Origin: Mycteria americana
Lineage: Eukaryota > Chordata > Aves > Ciconiiformes > Ciconiidae
DNA: 64,000 bases
Reading direction: 5' to 3'
NCBI RefSeq assembly: GCF_035582795.1
Contig: NC_134366.1
Span: 106,461,756-106,525,755, forward strand
The number at the start of each line of letters is the position of its first letter. The stretch's first letter is position 1. A program made the position numbers and the translations under genes. The notes under the pieces are model-generated. The model ran no database searches. It was not told where the DNA came from and was given only the letters and a program-made list of their open reading frames with translations. Shown piece by piece: positions 48,880 through 58,400 of the stretch.

Positions 48880-49447
48880 CTTCCCACGAAGCTGTCACCG
48901 CATCAGTTCACATGCAGCAATTGCATTAAATGGGAGAGCAACTGCCAGAAACGCTCAGACAGTGGCATTAAGCTGTTATGTCAGCGCAGGTTAGCTCCTC
49001 TGCTGCCCTCTCCCAGTAAACCTGGGGACTCTGTTCAGGACACAGCAAAATAAGGCGTTGCACACGCTTTATGAGATTCCCTCACCACCTGAAGCTGCTG
49101 CTACACCTGCCAGGGCAGCAGGTGCCCCAGGAGCACGGCCTCCTCCCCGCCAAGGGACGCAGAGGCCTTGGGCAGTGACACTTCTCCGGCCTCCTCCTCG
49201 GTCCTCGGAGAACAACCCAGGGCCATGGGCCGCACCAATTCCCCCCACTGTATTGTGGAGGCCCACTGTGTTTAAATCACCCATCGCGCTGGAGGTGAGG
49301 GCTTTGTCCCCGCTGGGAAACGCAGGGGCTCCCCAAAGGCCACGGTGCAGCAGCTGACTGAGGTGAGGTGAGGTGAGGCAAGGCGGGACGCGTGAGCGCC
49401 TCTTGGCTCCACAGCAGTTTGCTGAGGGGAAGGGCCACACCGGCTGC
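48880..49447. promoter_or_regulatory. GC-rich, CpG-containing flank of the minisatellite
   Basis: GC content rises here from the AT-rich surroundings, with many CpG dinucleotides (CGGCGAG, CCGCATC, CACGGCC, CTTCTCCGG, GGACGCGTG). A (GAGGT)n run is at 49360-49378. Open frames of 99 and 123 codons on opposite strands overlap and are explained by composition. It could be the shore of a CpG island that includes 50216-50405. No transcript evidence is available. Confidence 0.4.
49360..49378. repeat. (GAGGT)n short tandem repeat
   Basis: Nearly four GAGGT units within the GC-rich domain. It encodes nothing recognisable. Confidence 0.9.
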
Positions 49448-50215
49448 CAGCTATCCCCCAGTTTGTACTGGCTATCCCCCAGTTTGTACCGGCTATCCCC
49501 AGCCCGTACCGGCTATTCCCCACCCTGTACCGGCTATCCCCAGCCCGTACCAGCTATTCCCCACCCTGTACCAGCTATCCCCCCCCCGTACCGGCTATCC
49601 CCCCCCCTGTACCGGCTATCCCCCCCCCCCCTGTACCGGCTATCCCCCCCCCCCCTGTACCGGCTATCCCCCCCCCCGTACCGGCTATCCCCCAGCCCGT
49701 ACCGGCTATCCCCCCCCCCCCGTACCGGCTATCCCCCACGCCGTACCGGCTATCCCTAGCCCGTACCGGCTACCCTCCACCCTGTACCGGCTACCCTCCA
49801 CCCCGTACCGGCTATCCCCCACGCCGTACCGGCTATCCCTAGCCCGTACCGGCTATCTCCCACCCCATACCGGCTACCCCCCACCCCGTACCGGCTATCC
49901 GCCCCCCCGTACCGGCTACCCCCCACCCCGTACCGGCTATCCCTAGCCCGTACCGGCTATCCGCCCCCCCGTACCGGCTACCCCCCACCCCGTACCGGCT
50001 ATCCCCACCCCGTACCGGCTACCCCCCACCCCGTACCGGCTACCCCCCACCCCGTACCGGCTATCCCTAGCCCGTACCGGCTACCCCCCACCCCGTACCG
50101 GCTATCCGCCCCCCCGTACCGGCTACCCCCCACCCCGTACCGGCTATCCCTAGCCCGTACCGGCTACCCCCCACCCCGTACCGGCTATCCGCCCCCCCGT
50201 ACCGGCTATCCCCCC
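49448..50215. repeat. GC-rich minisatellite, ~36 units of 20-24 bp
   Basis: Thirty-six recurrences of the core TACCGGCTAT or TACCGGCTAC, each followed by a C-rich spacer (CCCCACCCCG, CCCTAGCCCG or CCGCCCCCCCG). Unit length is 20-24 bp, varying mostly in C-run length (up to 13 C). The distal part shows a higher-order pattern of about 83 bp: units CCCTAG, CCCCCCACC, CCGCCCCCCC and CCCCCCACC repeat in that order from 50061 and again from 50144. The plus strand is C-rich and the minus strand G-rich with closely spaced G runs. Several frames stay open across it (49373-49946 on plus, 50067-50294 on minus), because units near 21 bp preserve frame and lack stops. I do not regard them as genes. Confidence 0.97.
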
Positions 50216-50254
50216 GACCGGCCGCTTCCCGCTGGCGGCCGCCGCGGCGCCAAC

Positions 50255-50266
50255 GCCGAGTCAGCA
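50255..50266 (-). promoter_or_regulatory. MAF/NRF2-like recognition element
   Basis: On the minus strand TGCTGACTCGGC, close to the MAF element TGCTGACTCAGC and fitting the antioxidant-response core TGACnnnGC. It overlaps the CTCF-like motif by two bases. Motif match only. Confidence 0.4.
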
Positions 50267-50283
50267 GCGCCCCCTGGCGGGCG
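50265..50283. promoter_or_regulatory. CTCF-like binding motif
   Basis: CAGCGCCCCCTGGCGGGCG agrees at most positions with the vertebrate CTCF core, TAGCGCCCCCTGGTGGCCA in this orientation. It includes the invariant GCGCCCCCTGG block. It sits in CpG-dense DNA at the edge of the minisatellite. Binding could be methylation-sensitive, since CpGs fall in the motif. Confidence 0.55.
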
Positions 50284-50333
50284 GCCGCCGGCATTGCGCT
50301 CCTCCCGGCCTGGCTGGGGCCTGGTCCGTGGGC

Positions 50334-50372
50334 CGGGGCCGGGACCGGGACCGGGACCGGGGGCCGGGGGGG
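50334..50372 (+). other. G-quadruplex-forming motif
   Basis: Runs of three or more G separated by ACC or CC: GGG ACC GGG ACC GGG ACC GGGGG from 50341, followed by further G runs up to GGGGGGGG. It meets the standard four-run, short-loop rule on the plus strand, opposite to the G-rich strand of the minisatellite. Confidence 0.8.
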
Positions 50373-50861
50373 GAGCGCCGGGGAGCGGCCCCGGCGCTGA
50401 AGGTGCCGCCGGTAATCTCACTTAATCTTTGATCATTATTATCACGGTGCTGCAGTGCGCTCTCTTGGAGCTTTTGCTGAGGGAACGTTAATTTCGGTGA
50501 TTGTCAATATCATGAATAATGCAAGCGTTGTCACGGAGGCTGAGGTACCCGTGATAAGGGTATCGAGAGATCAGAGGAGACTCAAACTTTTCGAAAGTAA
50601 AGGGGAAACTGTTAAACTAGATCTCCGATGCGCGGTCTGCCTGTATCAGCTGGCTCTCGTGTGGCAGTTTTCATCCAGAAAAGTCCTGACATGCTTAATG
50701 CACCCTCTCCTTTCCTGAAATGCAGCTGCAGGACACGGGAGCAGGCAGCAGGGGTTTTTTCCTCCACAAAATGTCAAGCTTTCCTTTTGTGGAGCTGACA
50801 CGAGGCGGGAGGGAGTGGATGGTACACCATTTGGTGGAAGCCTTTCATTACAGAGCTGTGG

Positions 50862-52080
50862 TACCAAGGGACCTTGGGAGGGCTAGTGCTCTAATCCAGA
50901 CCCCTTCTCAAGGCAGGGTCAGTTAAGAGGTAAGAGCAGTCTGTCCAGGGCTTCATCCACTCAGGTCTTGAAGTCCTGCAAGACTGGAGACTGCACAGTC
51001 CCATGGGCAACCTGCTGCACTGCTTGGCCATCTTCGTGGTGAAAAAGCATCACTGATACGCAGTCTTGTTTCAGCCTGTGACAGTTGCCTCCTGTCCTCC
51101 TACCCTGTACCACTGAGAAGAGCCTGGCTCCATCTTCTCAATGACCTCCTCGTGGGTAGCAGAAGGCTGCTGTCTTCACTAGCTGCATAGCTATCAGAAG
51201 GTCCCGTGAAGCCTTCTTTTCCCCACGCTGAATGAGCTCCATTCCCTCAGCCTCTCCTAACAGAGCAAGAGCTCCAGTCCCCAACCATTTTCATCCCCTT
51301 TGCTGAACTCCCTCCAGTTTATCCATGTCCTTCCTACACTGGGGGTCCCAAAACTGGATGCAGTTGAGGGTCTAACAAATGCTGAGTAGAGGGGGATTGT
51401 CACTCCTCTCAGCTGGCTGCTACTACAGCCTAGGATGTTGTTGGCCTTCTTTGCAGGCACTCCATGTTGCTGTCTTATGGCCACCAGGTCCGCCCAAGTC
51501 CTTTTCCACAGAGCTGCTCCTCCACCACTCTGCCTGCATTGTTGCACAGGGTTCTTCCTTCCCAGATGCTGGACTTGGCATTTGTCCCTGTTGAATTTTG
51601 TAAGGTTTCTGCTGGCCCATTCCTATACCCTGTGCAGATCCAATTGGATGACAGCTCTGCCCTTGAGCATATCAACTGGTCACCCAGTTTGGGGTCACCT
51701 GCAAACTTGAGGAGCAAGCAATGCATCACCTCCTGCAAGTCATTGATAAAGATGTTAAACAGGACAGGTCCCAGGATAGACCACTGAGGTACTCCACTTA
51801 CTACTGGCTGCCAGGTAAAGCATGAACCATTAACTACTACCATCTGAGCTTGATTCAACCAATTTTTTACCTGTCTAGTTGTCTACTCATCCAAACTGTG
51901 GTATCTTACCTTGGGTATAAGCTTATTGTGAGACACAGTGTTAAAAGCCTTGCTAAAGTCAAGCTGCTGTTCTTGCATCCACAAATCTAGACATTTTATC
52001 ATAGACAGCAATCAGGTTGGTGAGGCAGTTAGTTGGTAAACTCATGCTGACTCTTCCCAATCACTTCCTTCTCCCAGCTT
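50862..52080 (-). mobile_element. Older CR1 LINE copy
   Basis: A minus-strand CR1 that is collinear from its 3' UTR (GTACCAAGGGACCTTGGGAG at 50862) through the ORF2 C-terminus, RT palm and fingers to about 52080. The (ATTCTGTG)n tail is lost. Unlike the two younger copies it shows no large internal gap in the part present. It begins about 450 bp from the CpG-dense block. Confidence 0.88.
51257..51858 (-). pseudogene. CR1 ORF2 RT relic with mutated active site
   Basis: Two overlapping minus frames preserve RT words. 51475-51858 reads [22 protein letters not shown] and then [11 protein letters not shown]. In active elements the second block is FADD, so the catalytic Asp pair is already damaged (AGD), as is the Gly of PQG (PQW). 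51257-51547 carries the distal part (KKANNILG, IPLYSAFVRPS). The frameshift between them confirms a dead copy. Codon-level decay is greater than in the copy at 45372-45767. Confidence 0.88.
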
Positions 52081-52327
52081 TCATTATGAGTCTTGGCGAG
52101 GAGCATGATCCAAAGCCAGGGGGGTGGTGGCGTTTCTGTCTGGGCACCAACCCACTTGCAAATGTTTTTATAGTGTTTTTACTTTCTCATTTCAACACCC
52201 AGAAAATATTGAGCAGCTCAAAGAGCAGTTTACCACTAATGCCAATGTTAATTCTTCCTAAAGCTTTCTGTTGTCAGTGTTGGTCACTGCATAACCAGCT
52301 AAAGATGAAATATTACCAGCTGTCTAT

Positions 52328-52442
52328 TGCTGAAGAGAAACTCTGGCAGAAAATTGATTTACTCAACACCACACAATGTGTCTGTTGTCAAGGCAGGATC
52401 AGAACTCAGGATGTACTCCCTCCTGGTCACATACTCATGCCC
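52328..52442 (+). mobile_element. Possible MIR/CORE-SINE relic
   Basis: GCTGAAGAGAAACTCTGGC, TTACTCAACACCACACA, GGCAGGATCAGAACTCAGGA and a following TACTCATGCC align in order with the MIR 3' half (GATGAGGAAACTGAGGC, TTGCCCAAGGTCACACA, GGCAGAGCCGGGATTCGAAC, CCAAAGCCCATGC). MIRs pre-date the amniote split and survive as faint relics in birds. The match is by eye and diverged. Confidence 0.42.
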
Positions 52443-55004
52443 AAATTCATCACATGACAACTATTGCCAAGAACATACTCTTCCATTCAAAACCATGAGA
52501 CAAATAAATACTTATTCCATCCAGTGACCTCAGCCTGAGGTTTCATTGCATTATAAATATACATATCTAATTTGCAAACAAAAAAGCAACACAATGGTGA
52601 AGTGAATTTTCTGGATTGCAACATGCACTTGGCTCTGATAATAAGCGCTTACAGGGAACATGAGCTCATTTGGGAATGTTAAAAAACCTAGGATGACAGA
52701 CTGAAAAAAGCAGGTACATGAACTGAAAACAGCAAAGCTGGGAAAAACATTTTTGTTGGAAATGAAATGGAAAGTAAAAATTTTTTATTTCATGTTTTTA
52801 TGGGAAATTTCTAAATATGGGTGTTTTTTGCTTTGATTTACAGCTCTCATTCATGTTTTAAAACTTTCTATGCAATTTTTAATTTGAAAATGCAAAAAGC
52901 ACAGGATAGTCTTTCTCCTCTTTTTCCCTTCCTGAATCATCCTTGCTCCGTCTAAGAAATCACCGGTGTGCCTTTGCCAGAAGTCTTCTTAAAGGCACGA
53001 AACGGAGAATCTAGGTTTTTCTGTGTCTGTGTGGAAGTACACTAGAAGGAATCCAGCGTAACATGGGGAGCCGTACATAGAAGATGAACAGCATAACATG
53101 GATTTCTATCCCATCATCAGCTCTGGCTTCTGTATTTGTTTTTTCTTTGGCTTTTCCTGCCTGTGGGGAAGAAGCAAGTTGCAGCAGAAAGCCAAGAATG
53201 CTTTTGTGAAACGGTTGTGCGACCCTTCCTATATTGCACATTGTCTCCAGGAGAGAATGAAGGTGTTAGTCATGCTGTGCTTATGCACAGTTGTCCCAAA
53301 TTAATTTAAAATATACACATGTACATAATGGCTAACATATGACAAGGCTATTGCTACTTTTCACATAATAAACAGGCTAAATCAGTTGCTTAGTTTTGTT
53401 GCTATATCCAGCCAAGTCAGGGTCTTCTGCTGTGGTTTTTTTCGTTTTCTTTCGTCCTCTTTGTCCCCCCATCTCTATGTATGAATTGCTCTTTATGTTG
53501 CTTTGATCCAACAGAAAAGAAAGGCAATATAAAACAAGTCCTTTATTAACATTTGTAATACTTGCTTTATCAAATTACTGCTTATCAGATTAGAGAGCGG
53601 CAGGGCCTTCCAAGGTGTTAAACAATGGCACAGTGAATGCCAACAGGGAGGTGAGCTCCAATAAATTAAAGCGATAGCTAAAGCAGCATGACAGACATTC
53701 TTCAGCTACTTGTCTAAGAACATACCTACAGTCTCCTTGTGTACACATCGTGCTTACGCAGAAATGATGCAATCTGACATGCTGTGTGGGATGCTCCATT
53801 TCTAGATTATCTCAGCCCAGATTCTGTTGCAGTTCCCCGCACTTAAATCCAGAGTGGCTTGGATTTGGTGGAGTTACACCAGTACAAATCAGGCCAGTAT
53901 TTGGCTCCTTAGTTCACTACTTATTTACTGGAAGGTACAAAGGGACATTTCTTTTTTGTTAGAACTTCTCAGCGAGCGTATTTGCCACAAGTAGAAAACC
54001 ATTATTACATCTAAGCAGTGCTATCGCAAAACCCAGCACATTTAGGAGCTGTCACGGGGCACTGCCTGATCCGAGAACACCATTGTGCTCTAAACTAAGT
54101 AACAAATTGACAATATTAATGTTGTAAGTCAATATCTTTGTCTGATTGTCAAGGTTAACGTTTCAGGATACTTCAGAAGGTGCATCTCTCCTCAGGCAGA
54201 GGAAATAAAAGGAAGAGCTTGGCTGCAAGTAATTATTGCTGTGTGGAAAACATCACCTGGAGCAATTGGCTTTCCTGAGAGTTGGACCCAGGTCTGCTGG
54301 CTGGCTGGCTGAATCATACTACTAGTCAGCATGACTTCACAGTCTGTCATCTGGATAAAACACAGGAAAACACCTGTGGCTACACTAATAAGAGGCATTC
54401 TAGTATTGCAGGATTTGCTATCTGTTTCTAAATCTAATGGCTTCTGTATTTATTTGGATGAATTTGTTTTACTGCACTCGTCAATGTGGTGAGTGCCAAG
54501 AGTGATGTTAGGTCAGTCTAGGAAATATAGGGTATTGCAGTCTTCAGTAGGTACTAGTTTCTTTTCTCAGAATATTCAGAGCCCACCAAACTCTCAGCAT
54601 TTTAAAATAGACGCTCACCCACTTCATTATGATGCTGGGCTTGCTTGGATGCTGATAACACAAAAAAGTGTTGGCAAATTTTAGCTGAACCTGTTCATTC
54701 ACTTTGTCCAAGGAAGTGGAAGGAGGACCCCAAAGTTGATGGATCACTGTGTAGGCTAAGAAGCAACACAGCATGCCTGACGAATGGGATCCACGAATAC
54801 TATCGCTGTGCAACTAAAATGATGGGATGCTTGGAATATAGCTGACAAACTACTGTGAAGTTCACTCTTAACAGGATGACTATAAACCATCAAAGGACTA
54901 GCAGAGGTGTATGCAGAATACCCGTGGTATTGTCTGAGGGGGACATGTAGATGACAAAATATCCTTACATGGCATTCCAAGAGATGTTGTATGATATACA
55001 CGTG
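52443..55004. other. Unique sequence, no gene seen
   Basis: No gene, RNA or repeat recognised. The sequence just before the CR1 (54560-55000) contains frames up to about 90 codons without homology I can name. Confidence 0.5.
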
Positions 55005-55477
55005 TCCATGGGACCTGATGGGATGCACCCACATGTACTGAGGGAGGTGTCTGGTGTCATTGCAAGGCCACTCTCAATTATCTTTGAAAGGTCATGGTGA
55101 TTGGGCAAGGTTCCTGAGGACTGGAGGAAAGCATATGTCAACCCTATCTTCAAGAAGGGCAAGAAAGAGGATCCAGGGAACTAGAACCAATCAGCCTCAC
55201 CTTGATTGTGGGGAATGTGATGGAGAAAATAATCCTGGAAATAATTTCCAAATATTTTAAGCTGGTGCTTGGGAGTAGTCAGCATGGATTTACAAAGAGG
55301 AAATAATGTCTGACCAACCTGACAGCTTTCTACAATGACTGTCTCCGTGAATGAGGGGAGAGCAATGGACATGGTCCCAGACAACCAGCTCTAGGTGGCC
55401 TGCTTGAGCAGGGGGGTGTTGGACAAGATGATCTCCAAAGGTCCCTTCCAGCCTCAGCCATTCTGTGATTCTGTGAA
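55005..55477 (+). mobile_element. CR1 LINE copy with most of RT deleted
   Basis: The only young plus-strand CR1. It starts within the RT fingers (TCCATGGGACCTGATGGGAT) and continues with frames resembling GPDGMHPHVL, EDWRKAYVNPI and FKKGKKEDPGN, interrupted by stops. At about 55378 (GAGAGCAATGGAC, then ATGGTCCCAGAC) it jumps to the 3' UTR (CTGCTTGAGCAGGGGGGTG, then GATCTCCAAAGGTCCCTTCC). It ends in ATTCTGTGATTCTGTGAA, the canonical CR1 tail. Roughly 1 kb of RT and C-terminus is missing compared with a full element. Confidence 0.93.
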
Positions 55478-58400
55478 ATGAATCTGTGGCATTGTTAAGG
55501 ACTATAGTTTGTGTGTGTGCTTGACACATACACCAAATAAGCAATTAAAATGCATGATAGGAGATAAACCATACAATGTATTAGGAGCATCTATAGATGG
55601 GAGCTGTATTTTGTATTCTGTGGCCCAGACGGCTGGAAGGGTGGACCTCTGCATACACCATTTAATTACCAGCACAGAGAATGATGCTTTGTTTGCTCTG
55701 TGTCTGAGAAAAGGAATGTGAGCAATGGATTTTGAACCGAGTCTGTGATAAATAGTAAGTGCTTTGGAGTCCTGAGCTGCTGAAGAAAGTGACTCCCAGG
55801 GCATTCAATATTAATTCTGACTATTCAAGAAACAGCCTAAAGGAGAGGCAGATCCTTGAAAGAAAACCAGTATCCCAATCTAGTAAAAATACTACCCGTG
55901 CTTCTCTCCCTTTTTTCAATTTGTTTTCCTTCTATTCCATCTTCCCCTTCTTAGGACAAACTGGCAGCGGAGAGTGACTTGGAAAAAACATATAGGAAGA
56001 AATCTGTTGAGAACAATTGAAATCAGGCCCGTGGTGATCAAATCCATTGAACTTTGCTGGCTGCTCTCTGTGCAAAGTGTTTTTGTTGCACAACTCAGCA
56101 AAATGGAAATCTCTGCTCCAGCTAATTGCAGGCCACCGATTCTGTGGTGTTACGAATCACTTAGGCTTACTAAAAACAAAAAGTCACAGCCACATATCAA
56201 GTATATGCATGAACACAGAGTATTATTAGACCATTTATAAGAAGATGTCTTGAAGGGGCTTGTTTTTCTACATTCACATTTACCTATTTATCACCTTCAA
56301 GAACCCTGCTCGAGTACAGCACTAGCCACTCTGCTAACAGCCATGATACGGCACTCAACACCAGACAGACCTATTTTGAGAGTGTTGTACGTACCTACTG
56401 ATGAGATCTGAGAGGAGTAAGAAGCCAATTAAAATGCAATAGATGCAATGTTGGGAATATGGCAATCATACTTCAAAAATCTATTTGCTTTTGTTTTTAT
56501 GACTGCGTATTAACTCCATTAAGTTTTAATGCACCCTGGAATGCTGTGAATGACAAGTGGCAAAAATTGCTTTGAAACAATTCTTTGCTGTGACACTGTA
56601 AGGAGGACATTGCATTAACAGTTTAATAGTACAAACTTCTGAGAGACCAGAAATTAAGTATTCCAAATGAGCTTTAAATATAGCATAAGAAGTTTTGGGT
56701 TTAATGGACAAAGCCTGTTCCCACGAAATGTACCCTTGTACTGCCAAGAGGGCTTTGAAATAAAATAAAATCTAGAAGTGGCAAGTTTGAGGCTATTAGT
56801 GTCAGAGTCAGACCAGCCAAGCAATTCTAAACTAAGGTGATCTTGGTATTAAAGAAATCTGTTTGCATGAACTTTTATGTTCCCCTTCACTCTGGAAATC
56901 AAAGCTGTTCCCTTGAGAACGTACCTGGCTTCTGAGGCATTTGCTGAAGCATGAGAAATACTACAGATGACTGCTTGAATGATTTCCAGATAACACAGTA
57001 TCTTTATTTAAAATCTGATCTTGATTAATGCTCAAAGTGCAGAAAAAAAGAAAATGAAATTCAAAGAACCTTATAAAACAACAGCACTCCTCAGCAAAAT
57101 AAGACATCTTAGGGTTAACAACTACAGATTAGTCAAGTCCGTAATTCTAGACTGAATCAGAACAAGAACTGTTTCTTGTAGTGTTTACTTCTTCGGCAAA
57201 ACCCTGAAGGTATCACTTTTCATTATGAGGTAAGCAAACTTTGCTAACAAAGATTTTCATTTAAACTAAAAAGGACACAGAAAATTAACAGCAAGTGGGA
57301 AACAGCTTTTCACCTTTGAATGTCTGTGACAAATCAGGACAGGTCAATGAAATGACAGTCTCCATCTCTGAATGGTCTGTTTGTCCAAGTGACTGTTTGC
57401 AACAAACAAACTGATCATAACCTTCACTTAGTGTCATGTCTGGCACCCCTTATGGGTGCCTTGGATGTCTTAGGGCATGCAAGTGCCAGTGGATGTCTGG
57501 ACAACTGAATCAAGCTTCTGGTCTAGGCTGGTCAGATACTGACTTTTGAGGCCCCAGTGACTGTACTGACCAGACCTCCACTGCCTACAGTGGAGTTTTA
57601 CAGCTAACCACATCAGCCCCTACACATAAATGTAGGTGTCGGTCTCAAACTTACCTCCTCTCAGAGCCATAACAAGCAGCCATGGTAAGCAGCGTGTTTT
57701 CTTTCTCCACTTACAATGGCGGCTAAATCAGGCAGAAAGAACAGACCACCTTGAAGAAATAAGTGCAGCAGAAGATATGAAAGGTTCCCAAACTCTAAAA
57801 CTGTGTCTTTTTGTTCCTGTGTTAATAAAGCTAACTCTTTAGACAGTGGGACTTGTTGATGGGACAGTCTGAAGAACCCTTTCTGCCTGTTGTGTAAACA
57901 CAAAGAGCCTACACTTCTGTGCCAGTCAGTCTCCTTTGACAGTGTTATGTTCCATTTAAATCTCTGCTGCTCGTTCTTTGATGCACTTTGGCTAACGTTC
58001 CCACATGTATAGCACTATTTATCCTCAGTAGCAATCGGTAAATAAATATATCAACTAGAGGAACTAAAGCCTAACCCTTCCCCATCCTAGACCAATGTCT
58101 TATGGGGCCACCCTCTGTGAATCTTGAATTATTTTCTGCACTGAGATAGATTCAGCCAGAGGAATGAAGCATGCCCCTACCATGCCTTATAGCCTTGAGG
58201 TTCCTACAGTCTTCTGGGCACTCGTATATATGAATTTGAACCCTTTTAGATTGTAGACAGAATACATCTCTCAAGCTTGCAAAGTGTTTTTCACACTGAA
58301 CTATTGTTCAATGTCTTATTGAAAAGGACCTAAAAAAAGAATTCACACACACACACACACACACACCCAATTTATTGCAGGTGAATACTTCTCCTTCCAA

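Larger units (their letters stand above)
50216..50405. promoter_or_regulatory. CpG-dense block (CpG-island-like)
   Basis: Very GC-rich with dense CpG (CCGCCGCGGCGCC, GGGCGGCCGCCGG, GGAGCGCCGGGGAGCGG), ending abruptly at about 50405 where AT-rich sequence (TAATCTCACTTAATC) begins. It contains the CTCF-like, MAF/NRF2-like and G-quadruplex motifs listed separately. This is the only place in the window with the composition of a vertebrate CpG-island promoter. I find no convincing first exon beside it, so it may equally be an insulator or an orphan island. Confidence 0.5.

Noticed and set aside
49373..49946. Repetitive Tyr-Pro-rich open frames (up to 184 codons) across the minisatellite
   Set aside because: Units near 21 bp with no stop word keep several frames open on both strands at once. 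There is no conserved start, and unit lengths of 20-24 bp change the frame between units.
50455..50718. 87-codon frame just after the CpG block, a candidate first exon
   Set aside because: It begins with GTG, not ATG, has an in-frame stop just upstream, and shows no domain or clear donor.
54544..55544. Cluster of short open frames on both strands
   Set aside because: Those after 55005 are out-of-frame shadows of the plus-strand CR1. Those before it show no domain.
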